Below, piece by piece: positions 9,290 to 18,780 of a stretch of 64,000 nucleotides of DNA. The stretch covers positions 1-64,000 of the forward strand of contig JAZKXT010000007.1 in the NCBI GenBank assembly GCA_045611765.1. The letters run 5' to 3'. Source of the stretch: UMGS1649 sp045611765. Lineage in GTDB: Bacteria; Bacillota; Clostridia; TANB77; CAG-465. The number at the start of each line of letters is the position of its first letter. The first letter of the stretch is position 1. Made by a program: the position numbers and the translations under genes. The notes under the pieces are model-generated. The model had not been told where the DNA came from and did not search any database. It saw only the letters and a program-made list of their open reading frames with translations.

Positions 9290-10393
9290 ATGAAGGTTAT
9301 AATTGCGTGCGCGGGAAGCGGCGGGCATATAAATCCTGGAATAGCAATAGCAAACACAATAAAGAAAAATGAACCGGATAGTGAAATTTTATTTGTTGGA
9401 ACAAAAACAGGAATGGAAAACGATTTGGTAAAAAAAGCTGGGTATAACTTAGCGCATGTAAGAGCAGGAAGATTGCATAGAAAACTTACATGGTATAACA
9501 TCCGAAACTTAACAAATGCGCTACTAGGGATAGCCGATATGAAAAGGCTTGTATCTAAATTCAAACCGGATATAGTAATAGGAACGGGCGGATTTGTTTG
9601 TGTTCCTGTTATGAAAGGTGCAAAGCATAAAAAGGTCCCATATATATTGCATGAAAGTAATGCTTATCCGGGGTTATCTGTAAAACTAGTAGCTAAAGAC
9701 GCAGCAAAAGTGTTATTAGGATTCGAAGATGCTGCAAACAGACTACCTAGTGGAACAAATTGTGTTTATACTGGTACACCAGCTAAATTTGATATGGACG
9801 ATATGATGAAACTAGATAAGCAAGCGTGCAGGGAAAATATAATAAAAGATAACAGAAAACTTGTATTTATAACAGGCGGGAGTCAAGGGGCTATTAAATT
9901 TAACCATACTATCATTAATATGGTAAAAAAATATAAACCTAAAGATATATTCTTTGTTATTGCTGTGGGGCCACAAAATTACGATGGTGTAATGAGGGAA
10001 ATAGGTGATGATGAAGAACTAAAAAAATATTTGAAGGTAGAGAAATTCGTATATGAAATGGATAAAATGTATAAAGCGGCGGACTTACTAATTACAAGAG
10101 CAGGTGCTATGACGGTAACAGAACTTAGCATAGCAAGAAGGCCGGCAATACTTATACCACTACCAACAGCGGCAGAAAATCATCAATTATTTAATGCAAA
10201 AGTTATGGAAAATGCGAATGCTGGAATAGTAATTGAAGAAAACATATTGAATGAAGCCCTGTTATATGATAAAATAAAAGAAGTCATAAGTGATGAAAAA
10301 AGATTGACGCTTATGGGAGAAAATGCAGCGAAGTTATATAGACCTAATGTTGAACAAGAGATATATAATGAGATAAAATCGGTGATAAGGTGA
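9290..10393 (+). CDS. murG: lipid II synthase MurG
   Basis: Membrane-associated GT28 glycosyltransferase adding GlcNAc to lipid I. N-terminal glycine loop AGSGGHINPG (residues 7-16), TGGFVCVP, the donor-site region GGSQGA and C-terminal RAGAMTVTE are present. 367 residues. RBS AGGTGAT. The TGA stop overlaps the GTG of the next gene. Confidence 0.96.
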   Translation: MKVIIACAGSGGHINPGIAIANTIKKNEPDSEILFVGTKTGMENDLVKKAGYNLAHVRAGRLHRKLTWYNIRNLTNALLGIADMKRLVSKFKPDIVIGTGGFVCVPVMKGAKHKKVPYILHESNAYPGLSVKLVAKDAAKVLLGFEDAANRLPSGTNCVYTGTPAKFDMDDMMKLDKQACRENIIKDNRKLVFITGGSQGAIKFNHTIINMVKKYKPKDIFFVIAVGPQNYDGVMREIGDDEELKKYLKVEKFVYEMDKMYKAADLLITRAGAMTVTELSIARRPAILIPLPTAAENHQLFNAKVMENANAGIVIEENILNEALLYDKIKEVISDEKRLTLMGENAAKLYRPNVEQEIYNEIKSVIR

Positions 10394-11202
10394 AAAATAA
10401 CGATACTAATTTAAAAACAAAAGCAAAAAATAAAAAAAGAACAATGGGAAAGCATAAAAAGAAAATGTTAAGAGTACTTGTATATATAGTGCTTGTGGTA
10501 TTTATGCTTTCTTTATTGTTCTTGATTGGATATGGCATATATTATTTTAGGACAAGCAGTAAATACAATATAACTGAAATTGAATTTCAAAATAATTTAA
10601 AATATGATGAAGCAACGTTATTACAATCAGCAAATATTCCGGATGAACAAAACATACACAAATTATCTAGTAAAGAGATAGCAAATAACATTAAAGAATT
10701 ACCGTATGTTCAAGAGGTAAAAATCAAAAAAATTATGCCGGGCAAATTGTTAATAACAATTCAAGAATATACTTCTACATATTATGCATATAACACTGAA
10801 ACTAACATGTATGTTAGATTAACCAAAGATGGAGTTATATTAGAACAAACTAGTGGTGAGGACAAACATGAAACTGAAATGTTTGTTCATGGAATTGCTT
10901 TCGACAGTAACATAGAGCCTAAACAAACTATTGCAAAAACTGAAAAAGACAAATTGTCTTTGTATGAAAAAGTAAGCCAGTTATATTATAAAGAGGAAAT
11001 AGGAAAGAACATCACAAGTGTAGAATTCAAAGAGAAAAACATAATACTTACACTAGATTATGATTTAAATGTAATATTTGGTAATAAAGACTTAGATTAC
11101 AATATGAATTTTTTAAAGGATATTTTGGTAGAAATTGAAGGTCTTTCAGGAACTATAGATATGACTAAAACATCACCTGTATTTACTGAAAGTATAAGAT
11201 AA
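10390..11202 (+). CDS. ftsQ: cell division protein FtsQ/DivIB
   Basis: Bitopic septum protein. GTG start overlapping the murG stop by four bases (GTGA), hence translational coupling. Lysine-rich cytoplasmic tail, one membrane segment (about residues 28-52), then a POTRA domain starting near residue 58 (YNITEIEFQNNLKYDEATLL) and the FtsQ/DivIB beta domain. 270 residues. Assignment rests on the POTRA pattern and on position after murG. Confidence 0.88.
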   Translation: MKNNDTNLKTKAKNKKRTMGKHKKKMLRVLVYIVLVVFMLSLLFLIGYGIYYFRTSSKYNITEIEFQNNLKYDEATLLQSANIPDEQNIHKLSSKEIANNIKELPYVQEVKIKKIMPGKLLITIQEYTSTYYAYNTETNMYVRLTKDGVILEQTSGEDKHETEMFVHGIAFDSNIEPKQTIAKTEKDKLSLYEKVSQLYYKEEIGKNITSVEFKEKNIILTLDYDLNVIFGNKDLDYNMNFLKDILVEIEGLSGTIDMTKTSPVFTESIR

Positions 11203-11212
11203 GGAGGAAATT

Positions 11213-12079
11213 ATGGCACCTAAAAAGGAAACAAAAACAAAAATTGATATTACAAAAACAGAACCTTTAGATAAAAATGCTGATACAAAAAATAAGACTA
11301 AGCAAAATGCAAAGCAACCTAAAAAGGTAGTAAAATCGAAGGTGGAAGAGAGTAAAATATTAGATACAGCTCGAAGATATAATGTAACTGCTATAATTAT
11401 GATAGCCTTAGCTTTATTCATTTTCTCCTTTGTTATTGCAGCACAACTTAATACGGTAGGAAATACTAATATAATTTCCGAAGGTATGAGAGAAGCGGAG
11501 CTTTTAAGAGAACTTCAACATGTAAGAGAGGAAAATGAAACATTAAAAGAACAATATGAACAGAGCCAAGAAATCGTTGAAGAATATAAGACAAGTAGCT
11601 CATCAAACGATTTACTAATAGCATCGATGAAATCTGAACTTGAAAAGGCAAATGTTCTTGCGGGACTTGCAGATGTTAGAGGTGAAGGGGTTGTTATTAC
11701 ATTAAAAGATAGTACTGATACAGAAATGCCTGTTGAAGCAGGCCTTGTTCATGATACAGATTTAACAGCCATAGTAACAGAATTAAAAGCAGCAGGTGCA
11801 GAGGCCATAAGTATAAACGGTCAAAGAATTATTGCAACAACAGCAATAAGATGTGTTGGACCAACTATACAAGTAAACAGCGTAAAAGTTGCATCGCCTT
11901 TTTATATAAAAGCAATAGGTAATTCGAAATATTTAGAAAGTGCATTAAATATCAAAAATGGTGTGGTAGATAGCTTAAAAGCTTATGGAATAGAAGTAGA
12001 GATAGAAACTAATAACAGTATAACTATAGACAAATTTGATTTAGTATTAAAATTAAAATATGCTAAAGAGATTAAATAG
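11213..12079 (+). CDS. DUF881 family membrane protein
   Basis: 288 residues. A charged, lysine-rich N-terminal 60 residues, one membrane segment (about 62-80), a coiled coil (about 97-150), then the DUF881 globular part with GEGVVITLKDS, AGAEAISINGQRI and a C-terminal DLVLKLKYAKEIK. In Firmicutes DUF881 genes usually sit beside the small basic protein gene in the dcw cluster, as here. Function unknown; likely an extracytoplasmic division accessory. RBS AAGGAGG. Confidence 0.88.
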   Translation: MAPKKETKTKIDITKTEPLDKNADTKNKTKQNAKQPKKVVKSKVEESKILDTARRYNVTAIIMIALALFIFSFVIAAQLNTVGNTNIISEGMREAELLRELQHVREENETLKEQYEQSQEIVEEYKTSSSSNDLLIASMKSELEKANVLAGLADVRGEGVVITLKDSTDTEMPVEAGLVHDTDLTAIVTELKAAGAEAISINGQRIIATTAIRCVGPTIQVNSVKVASPFYIKAIGNSKYLESALNIKNGVVDSLKAYGIEVEIETNNSITIDKFDLVLKLKYAKEIK

Positions 12080-12089
12080 GAGGTAGCAA

Positions 12090-12473
12090 ATGAAAAAAAT
12101 AATTGTAGCATTCATATTAATTGTTGTAATTGCATTAGGCTTCCTATTTGGGTATAGCTTAGAAATACCTTATACATTTACAGAGTATATAGCAGTTGCA
12201 ATACTTGCATTTTTGGATTCAATATTTGGTGGTGTTGCATCAAATATGCAAAATAAATTTGATTTTATAGTGTTCATATCTGGATTTTTCTTAAATGCCA
12301 TTATAGCAATATTTTTAGTATATCTAGGTCAAAAGTTAAATGTGGATATATATCTTGCGGCTGTAATAGTATTTAGTAGTAGGTTGTTTACTAACTTTAG
12401 CATTATACGTAGAATATTTATAGAGCAAGTTAGAGAAAAAAGAAAATTGGCTAAAGAAAAACAAATGTCATAA
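12090..12473 (+). CDS. sbp: small basic protein, DUF1290 family
   Basis: 127 residues with four hydrophobic segments and a basic C-terminal tail rich in Arg/Lys. The length, topology and place directly after a DUF881 gene fit the Sbp family of dcw clusters. Biochemical role unknown; a membrane partner of DUF881 and division proteins is assumed. RBS AGGAGG. Confidence 0.82.
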   Translation: MKKIIVAFILIVVIALGFLFGYSLEIPYTFTEYIAVAILAFLDSIFGGVASNMQNKFDFIVFISGFFLNAIIAIFLVYLGQKLNVDIYLAAVIVFSSRLFTNFSIIRRIFIEQVREKRKLAKEKQMS

Positions 12474-12525
12474 AAGCATATGTATGGTCGAAAGAATATC
12501 ATATGAAATAACAATATAATATAAT

Positions 12526-12562
12526 TATACCGAAGCTAAAAAGTAGCGGAGGTATATTTTTT
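12526..12562 (+). promoter_or_regulatory. hairpin masking the clpC ribosome binding site
   Basis: TATACC (12526-12531) pairs with GGTATA (12551-12556) and GCTA (12535-12538) with TAGC (12544-12547). The RBS GGAGG (12548-12552) is partly in the stem. A run of seven T follows and ends just before ATG 12564, so the element could attenuate transcription or translation. Confidence 0.5.
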
Positions 12563-12563
12563 T

Positions 12564-14903
12564 ATGTATGAATTTACAAAAAGAGCAGAAAGCGCATTAG
12601 AAAGCACTAGGGATTTTGCTATAGAAAATTATTATAGCTATATTGGTACAGAACATTTACTTTATGGACTTTGCTATGAGGCAAAAGGAATTGCAGCAAG
12701 AATACTTGTAAAGCAAGGGATTAGTGCAGAATATATAAAAGAACAAATAATAAAAATTGATGGGAAGATGAACCCTAAAAAAATAAAGGAACCAGAGCTT
12801 ACACCTAGGGCAAAGAGAGTATTAGAAAATAGTATGAAGGAGTCTAAACGTCTAGGGTATAACTATATAGGAACAGAGCACATACTCTTATCACTTATGA
12901 AGGAAGCAGATAGCATTGGAGTAAGAATATTAATTGATGCAAACGTAGACCCTGAAAAAATGTTTACAGATATTTTAAAAATAGTAAGTAAGGAAAGTCC
13001 AATTTCAAACATATACAACAGTGCTGCTGCGTCAACGCCTACATTAGACATGTATTCCGAAGATTTAAATATGTTGGTTAAAAATGGAAAAATAGATAAA
13101 ATAATTGGTAGGGAAGATGAATTAAATAGAGTAATACAAATATTAACTAGAAGAACAAAGAATAATCCTTTAATTATAGGTGAAGCTGGAGTAGGTAAGA
13201 CAGCAATAGTAGAGGGACTTGCTTATATGATAGAAAAAGGAAATGTACCTGATGAATTAATAGATAAGAGAATTTTACTTTTAGACATTTCTTCTATGAT
13301 AGCGGGCGCAAAGTATAGAGGGGATTTTGAGGAACGCTTCAAGAAGTGCATAATAGAAACAAAAAAAGCAGGCAATGTTATTTTGTTCATAGATGAAATG
13401 AGAACAATAGTGGGAGCTGGAAGTGCAGAAGGAGCTCTTGATGCGGCTAACATATTAAAACCATATTTATCTCGTGACGGGATTAGAATTATAGGAGCTA
13501 CTACTAAAGAGGAATATACAAAGTATATTGAAAAAGATAACGCGTTAGATAGAAGATTTCAAATAGTAAATGTGAATGAGCCAACGGAAAAAGAGGCAAT
13601 AGAAATTATTAAAGGAATAAAGTCAAAATATGAGAAATATCACAATGTTAAAATTACGGATGATGCAATAAAACACGCGGTAAAGTTGTCTAAGAGATAT
13701 ATATTAGATAGGAACTTACCAGATAAAGCTATAGATGTAATTGATGAAGCGTGCTCCAAGGCAAAATACGTAAATATTGAAAAATGTATTCAAGAAAATG
13801 CTAATGAAATAGAGATAATAAAAAGTAAAATATTAAATGAAAAAAATAGCGGGAAGCGTATAACAATATCTCCTAAAGATGTTGAAGAAGTTATTGAAAA
13901 AATTACCAAAATACCTATAGAGAAACTACAAAAAGATGAAATGTTAAAACTTAAAGATTTAGAAAATAGACTAAAAAAGAGAATAGTAGGTCAAGATGAA
14001 GCGATAACACTTCTTGCAAAAGCAATTAAAAGAAGTAGGGTAGGCTTAAGAGATCCTAAAAGGCCAATAGCATCTTTTTTATTAACAGGACCAACGGGGG
14101 TTGGGAAGACAGGGATAGTAAAGGCTTTAGCCGAAGAACTTTTCGATGATGAAAACGCGATAATTAGAGTAGATATGTCGGAATATATGGAATCTCATAG
14201 TACATCAAAACTTATAGGTTCTCCACCAGGATATGTTGGATTTGGAGAAGGTGGTTATCTTACAGAAAAAGTAAGGCGAAATCCATATAGCATAGTTCTA
14301 TTTGATGAAATAGAAAAGGCACATACAGATGTGTACAACATATTACTTCAAATATTAGATGATGGACGTTTAACAGATTCACAGGGAAGAACAGTAGATT
14401 TTAAAAATACAATTTGTATTATGACATCTAACTTAGGTGCAAGAAATATAGTAGAGAACAAAAGTGTTGGCTTTGTGAAGGAAGATGAAAATAAACAAGA
14501 ACTATACGATAAAATGAAAAAAGAAGTAATGGAACAAGTTAATAAAAAATTTAGTCCAGAGTTTTTAAATAGATTAGATGATGTAATAGTATTTAATAAA
14601 TTAGATGAACCAAGTGTAAAGAAAATAACAAAAATACTTTTAAAAGATGTAGAGCAAAGAGCAAAAACACAAGGTATTAAAATTAAGTTTGATGACGATT
14701 TAATAGACTATATATCTAAGGTGGGGTATGACTCTAAAAAAGGAGCAAGGCCTCTTAAAAGGGCAATACAGAGCAAAATAGAGGATAAATTTGCAGATTA
14801 TATAATAGAACAAAAAATAGATATGAAAGATGATATAATAATGTCATTTTCAAAAGAAAAAAATGATGTTGTTATAACTAAAGTAGAAAGTAATAAGTTA
14901 TAA
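12564..14903 (+). CDS. clpC: ClpC-type AAA+ unfoldase, ClpP partner
   Basis: Two-ring Hsp100 unfoldase that feeds substrates to ClpP. A Clp-N double repeat (residues 1-145) is followed by D1 with Walker A GEAGVGKT (206-213), and D2 with Walker A GPTGVGKT (509-516) and Walker B VLFDEIEKAH. A VGF loop in D2 (KSVGFVKE) matches the IGF/LGF loop that docks on ClpP. Odd points: 779 residues against about 815 usually, the middle domain is short with no UVR motif, and the D1 Walker B region reads DEMRT where DEIHT is usual. No ctsR, mcsA or mcsB is next to it. Confidence 0.9.
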   Translation: MYEFTKRAESALESTRDFAIENYYSYIGTEHLLYGLCYEAKGIAARILVKQGISAEYIKEQIIKIDGKMNPKKIKEPELTPRAKRVLENSMKESKRLGYNYIGTEHILLSLMKEADSIGVRILIDANVDPEKMFTDILKIVSKESPISNIYNSAAASTPTLDMYSEDLNMLVKNGKIDKIIGREDELNRVIQILTRRTKNNPLIIGEAGVGKTAIVEGLAYMIEKGNVPDELIDKRILLLDISSMIAGAKYRGDFEERFKKCIIETKKAGNVILFIDEMRTIVGAGSAEGALDAANILKPYLSRDGIRIIGATTKEEYTKYIEKDNALDRRFQIVNVNEPTEKEAIEIIKGIKSKYEKYHNVKITDDAIKHAVKLSKRYILDRNLPDKAIDVIDEACSKAKYVNIEKCIQENANEIEIIKSKILNEKNSGKRITISPKDVEEVIEKITKIPIEKLQKDEMLKLKDLENRLKKRIVGQDEAITLLAKAIKRSRVGLRDPKRPIASFLLTGPTGVGKTGIVKALAEELFDDENAIIRVDMSEYMESHSTSKLIGSPPGYVGFGEGGYLTEKVRRNPYSIVLFDEIEKAHTDVYNILLQILDDGRLTDSQGRTVDFKNTICIMTSNLGARNIVENKSVGFVKEDENKQELYDKMKKEVMEQVNKKFSPEFLNRLDDVIVFNKLDEPSVKKITKILLKDVEQRAKTQGIKIKFDDDLIDYISKVGYDSKKGARPLKRAIQSKIEDKFADYIIEQKIDMKDDIIMSFSKEKNDVVITKVESNKL

Positions 14904-14906
14904 TAA

Positions 14907-14930
14907 ACGCACCACAATTAAGTGGTGCGT
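14907..14930. terminator. terminator after clpC
   Basis: Perfect 9-bp stem ACGCACCAC/GTGGTGCGT with a 6-nt loop; short T-rich stretch after it on the + strand. Confidence 0.75.
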
Positions 14931-14953
14931 TTAGTTATAGCTTATTTAAATAG

Positions 14954-15277
14954 TTAGTCTTTGTCTGCCGCACAGTTTGCTATAATGTCCTCAAAAACTT
15001 TTGAGGAAGCGTTGAGATTTAAAATTATTCGTGTATCACCGTAAGCATTCACTTGAAGTTCTGACTCGTCGAAAGAGTAAACGAAAGAAATTGCTTGAAT
15101 GATGTTATCTAACAAGAACAAATGCAATTCGTCAAGTTGTTCCTTTTCTGCGAAAAACTTGAGCATTTTTTTCTTGCTAAGAGATGTAACCAGTACTTTC
15201 TTATTATTTGACCAGCAAGTACAGTGGATATAATTGTGCCAGGTCTGATCAAATTGGCGACTTATTTGGTATTCCAT
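14954..15277 (-). CDS. hypothetical protein, 107 residues
   Basis: Not recognised. ATG 15277 (reads MEYQISRQFDQTWHN) is preferred over the longer frame because AGAAAGG precedes it at normal spacing, and the upstream part would be a hydrophobic leader read from non-coding AT-rich DNA. The protein is soluble-looking, with a basic middle part (SLSKKKMLKFF) and an acidic C-terminus. It runs convergent to clpC and lies downstream of splB, about 100 bp away. Confidence 0.6.
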   Translation of the reverse strand: MEYQISRQFDQTWHNYIHCTCWSNNKKVLVTSLSKKKMLKFFAEKEQLDELHLFLLDNIIQAISFVYSFDESELQVNAYGDTRIILNLNASSKVFEDIIANCAADKD

Positions 15278-15375
15278 ACAATTTTTCCTTTCTAATATCC
15301 AAATTTGGAATTTACTTATGTTATTTGCTTTAATAATTATAGCACAAAAGGGGAAAAATAGCAAGTTATAGTATA

Positions 15376-16377
15376 TTAAGATATATACCATAGCTTGTTA
15401 CCTGGAAAATACTTGTTTAAAAGCTCTTTAAAAAATATAGTAGCCGCGTGACGTATTTCTTTTTTATATGTATATTTACCCATTCCGCGAGATGTAAATT
15501 TTTCTTTATCATAAATCTTAATTGCGTTAGGGAAGGCGTCAGTATTTATTGCGTTGTGTACAAAACTATATGTCATAAAGATTAACTCAAAGAATAAGTC
15601 TTTTAGTAAATGTTCTGGTACAGTCTGTTTAATTGTAACAAATAATTCTTCGTATAATTCTTTGTAATTGTCTAAAAGGATAATAGGAGCAATAAGTATA
15701 CCAACTTTATAACCGGCTTGTAAAAGTTTAACAACAGCTTCTAATCTTTGTTTTAAATTAGAAGTACCAAGTTCTACACGAGAGACAATATAATGTGGAT
15801 TTAGGCTCATTCTAATTATTACTCTATCTTTACCTTTAACATCTAAGATGTCATCTACCATATGAAATTTTGTAGGGAAGGTAAGATATCCTTTTTTACA
15901 TTTTGCAAATTTTTCTATAGTCCAATTTAGATTACCTGTTATAGTATTTTCTAATATAAGGTCACTGTTTGAGCCTATTTCAAATACTAAATCTTCATCC
16001 GCTTTTTCAACAGTTTTGATAATTTTATTTAGCATTTCCTCGCGATTTACAAAAAGTCTTAAATATGCACACTTGTTAAAATGGCAAACAAGATAACAAT
16101 ACATACACATTGCAGTGCAGCCAGATGAAGTATAAGGGACAAGATAGTTAGATACTTTATAATTAGGCACAAACTTTTGAGTACGTCTAACTCCAATAAT
16201 TAAATTTCTTTTGAGACGTGGAAATTCTTTATTTTCTTTTTCCCTCATTTCTTCAATATTATTATGGTTTTCTATCTTAAATTTTGGAAGCTCTTTAAAC
16301 TTTTCCATAAGTTCTATTCCAAGAGGATAGTTTAAAATGTTTTCTTCATAATATACAGCGTCAAATAATTTATTCAT
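15376..16377 (-). CDS. splB: spore photoproduct lyase
   Basis: Radical-SAM enzyme that reverts the thymine dimer 5-thyminyl-5,6-dihydrothymine in germinating spores. The cluster motif CTAMCMYC gives the CxxxCxxC that binds the 4Fe-4S centre, and the family-specific stretches LVPYTSSGC and EIGSNSDL are present. ATG 16377 (MNKLFDAVYYE) starts the conserved region. 333 residues, a normal length. Presence of this gene argues that the organism makes spores. Confidence 0.92.
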   Translation of the reverse strand: MNKLFDAVYYEENILNYPLGIELMEKFKELPKFKIENHNNIEEMREKENKEFPRLKRNLIIGVRRTQKFVPNYKVSNYLVPYTSSGCTAMCMYCYLVCHFNKCAYLRLFVNREEMLNKIIKTVEKADEDLVFEIGSNSDLILENTITGNLNWTIEKFAKCKKGYLTFPTKFHMVDDILDVKGKDRVIIRMSLNPHYIVSRVELGTSNLKQRLEAVVKLLQAGYKVGILIAPIILLDNYKELYEELFVTIKQTVPEHLLKDLFFELIFMTYSFVHNAINTDAFPNAIKIYDKEKFTSRGMGKYTYKKEIRHAATIFFKELLNKYFPGNKLWYIS

Positions 16378-16413
16378 TATATAATCACCAGGCGTATTAT
16401 GTGTAAAAGTGCA

Positions 16414-16439
16414 CAAAAAAATAGCACCTAAGTACTATT
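16414..16439 (-). terminator. terminator after rmuC
   Basis: On the minus strand an 8-bp stem AATAGTAC/GTGCTATT (one G-T pair) is followed by seven T. It lies between rmuC and splB. Confidence 0.75.
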
Positions 16440-16451
16440 TAATAATTTATT

Positions 16452-17678
16452 TTATTCTTCAGCATCTGTAGAATCTATAGCTGTATCTAGTGCTAAACCA
16501 TAAAATTCATTTTCGTCATTTATTGGAAGAGCTTCTACATTTTTTAGTTTTCTTTCAATAGTACGAGTTTTACGTGTTGCATCAGACATTGTATTAGATA
16601 TCTCAATAAGCTTCTTGTTTGTTTTATCTAACAAGTCGCCAAATTTACTAAATTCTGTTTTAACAACTCCTAAAAGTTCCCAAACTTCACTTGAACGTTT
16701 TTCTATAGCAAGTGTTCTAAATCCCATTTGAAGGCTGTTAAGTAAAGCTATAAATGTTGATGGACCAGCCACAACCACTCTATATTTTTGGTTTAATGTT
16801 TCACATAAAGTAGTATTTCTTAAAACTTCAGAGTAAAGACTTTCAGTAGGCAAGAACATTATACCAAAGTCTGTTGTATATGGTGGGTCAAGGTATTTAT
16901 CTGAAATATCTTTTGCACATTTTTTAATTTGATTTTCTAATGCTTTTCTACATTCAGTAATAGATGCTACATCACCGCTTTCTTCAGCTGAAACAAGTCT
17001 TGAATAATCTTCAATAGGGAATTTTGAGTCTACTGGAAGAAGTACGCAGTCTAGGTTGTTTTTGCCCGGGAATTTAATTGCAAATTCTACAAAGTCATTT
17101 GAGTTTTTCTTTGTTTTTACTGATGTTAAGTATTGTTCTGGTGTTAAGAACTGTTCTAGGATGTTACCAAGTTGTATTTCCCCCCAGTAACCACGGGCTT
17201 TAACGTTTGTAAAAACATTTTTTAAATCTCCAACGCCTTTTGCTAAAGACTGCATTTCACCCAAACCTTTTTGAACAGATTCAAGATTATTACTTACTAT
17301 TTTAAAAGATTCACTAAGTCTTTTTTCTAGAGTAGACTGTAATTTTTCATCTACTGTAAGTCTCATTTTTTCTAACTTTTCACCATTGTCTTTTTGTATA
17401 GCTAAAAGTTTTTCTTCAACAGATTTACGTATGTTTTCTAGCTTTGTTTCATTTAAATTTGTAAGAGAAGCAATGCTGTTTTGTTGTATTGTAGTATTGT
17501 CTACAATTTTACTTCCAATATTATTTGTTATTTCTTCTCGATTGTTTTTTAGTTGGAAGGCAAGCTCTTTTCTAATATCTTCAATGTCTACTTTTTTGCC
17601 TTTCTTAACTACTGCAATAGCTAATATAAATACTATAACTAAAAGTATACCTATTATTATAATTAATGTTGTTTCCAT
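16452..17678 (-). CDS. rmuC: DNA recombination protein RmuC
   Basis: Putative nuclease-fold protein that limits inversions at short inverted repeats. N-terminal membrane anchor (about residues 3-22), long coiled coil to about residue 150, then the RmuC domain with ARGYWGEIQLGNILEQ, LPVDSKFP and VVAGPSTFIALLNSLQMGF. ATG 17678 (METTLIIII) is chosen because AGGTGA lies seven bases upstream. 408 residues. Its promoter contains a possible SOS box. Confidence 0.93.
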   Translation of the reverse strand: METTLIIIIGILLVIVFILAIAVVKKGKKVDIEDIRKELAFQLKNNREEITNNIGSKIVDNTTIQQNSIASLTNLNETKLENIRKSVEEKLLAIQKDNGEKLEKMRLTVDEKLQSTLEKRLSESFKIVSNNLESVQKGLGEMQSLAKGVGDLKNVFTNVKARGYWGEIQLGNILEQFLTPEQYLTSVKTKKNSNDFVEFAIKFPGKNNLDCVLLPVDSKFPIEDYSRLVSAEESGDVASITECRKALENQIKKCAKDISDKYLDPPYTTDFGIMFLPTESLYSEVLRNTTLCETLNQKYRVVVAGPSTFIALLNSLQMGFRTLAIEKRSSEVWELLGVVKTEFSKFGDLLDKTNKKLIEISNTMSDATRKTRTIERKLKNVEALPINDENEFYGLALDTAIDSTDAEE

Positions 17679-17700
17679 ATATTTCACCTCAAGTAAAACT

Positions 17701-17729
17701 AGTATAGCACATAAACAAATGTTTGTCAA
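17701..17729 (-). promoter_or_regulatory. rmuC promoter with embedded AAAC-N4-GTTT box
   Basis: Minus strand: TTGACA (17729-17724), 17-bp spacer, TATACT (17706-17701). The spacer holds AAACATTTGTTT (17713-17724), which fits the AAC-N4-GTT core of Gram-positive LexA/DinR sites. The identical sequence lies before recG. Confidence 0.6.
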
Positions 17730-17807
17730 ATGATATTGACAAATATGATATAATTATATTCGAAACTAATTTTATTCCAAAAAATAATTATTTAAGGAGT
17801 GTAAGTT

Positions 17808-18758
17808 ATGCGAGAAGTTGTATTAAAACACGAGCAATTGTTGGTAAATATCTTTTACTATTTACTATCTGAAGGAATTACAAAACCCGTAACAGAAAAA
17901 CAGTATTTTGCTATTGTAAATGAAACATTGAAGAGGATAAATCAACCTTGGTTAGGAGAAACATATTACGTAACAGAAGAGGAGAGTTTTGGACAAATAG
18001 TAGCAAAAGCAGGAACTTTGCATAGATGTACTAAAAGTGGTATAAAGCTATATAAATATAGAGGGTTTTGGGCAGCATTTGCTACATATGATTTATATAG
18101 AGTGCCAAATTTGTATGAGTTAAGAATTAATTGGTGGCCTAGGCAAGAAGATATTTTTCATGTAGTTATTGATGAAGAAATGTGTAGAAAAAGTTCAAGA
18201 AGCCGTAATTTAAGACCTCTTTCAGAACAAGAGCAAGATGTAGCAAAGAAAGTAGCTGCGCTATTTGTAAATGAAATTATACAAAAGTATCTAATTACAT
18301 CAATTGAACAAAACAGATGGCCTAAGCAATGTAACAGTGTGAATAAATATATATTCGAAAGAAATATTGCATCTTGCATAGATGAAAAAGGAACAGCAGA
18401 ACTATTTGTTAAGTTGTATCTTCATGCAATAGAGGTGGTAGGCAGTCTTATTAGAGATAATAAAGGTGAATTTATAATTTCAAATAGGGATATTGATGTG
18501 CTGGCATTTGCAAATTGGTTGAAATTATTTAGCCGGGAAGAATTTAAATTTCTTACGAGCTTAAAACACGACCAATATAAAAGAAAAGACTTGTACATAA
18601 AGTGTACAGTATCTAGTGGTCAGGCTACATATATTTCATCTAAATGTATTTATGAAGATCCCTTTGATGGAGATCACACATACTCAAGAGGTGGAGGCAA
18701 AATTTCTGAAATAGAAGTTGAAATTATGGAAAAAAGAATAGCATGTTTTCAAACTTAA
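17808..18758 (+). CDS. hypothetical protein, 316 residues
   Basis: No family recognised. Soluble, no signal peptide, no obvious metal or nucleotide motif. The C-terminal part holds GGGKISEIEVEIMEKRIACF. RBS AAGGAGTG precedes ATG. It is divergent from rmuC, with an extended -10 (TGATATAAT, ends at 17754) in the shared gap, and is followed after 22 bp by another orphan gene. The two are probably co-transcribed and could act together. Confidence 0.7.
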   Translation: MREVVLKHEQLLVNIFYYLLSEGITKPVTEKQYFAIVNETLKRINQPWLGETYYVTEEESFGQIVAKAGTLHRCTKSGIKLYKYRGFWAAFATYDLYRVPNLYELRINWWPRQEDIFHVVIDEEMCRKSSRSRNLRPLSEQEQDVAKKVAALFVNEIIQKYLITSIEQNRWPKQCNSVNKYIFERNIASCIDEKGTAELFVKLYLHAIEVVGSLIRDNKGEFIISNRDIDVLAFANWLKLFSREEFKFLTSLKHDQYKRKDLYIKCTVSSGQATYISSKCIYEDPFDGDHTYSRGGGKISEIEVEIMEKRIACFQT

Positions 18759-18780
18759 AACAATTTTTGGAGGGAATAAA

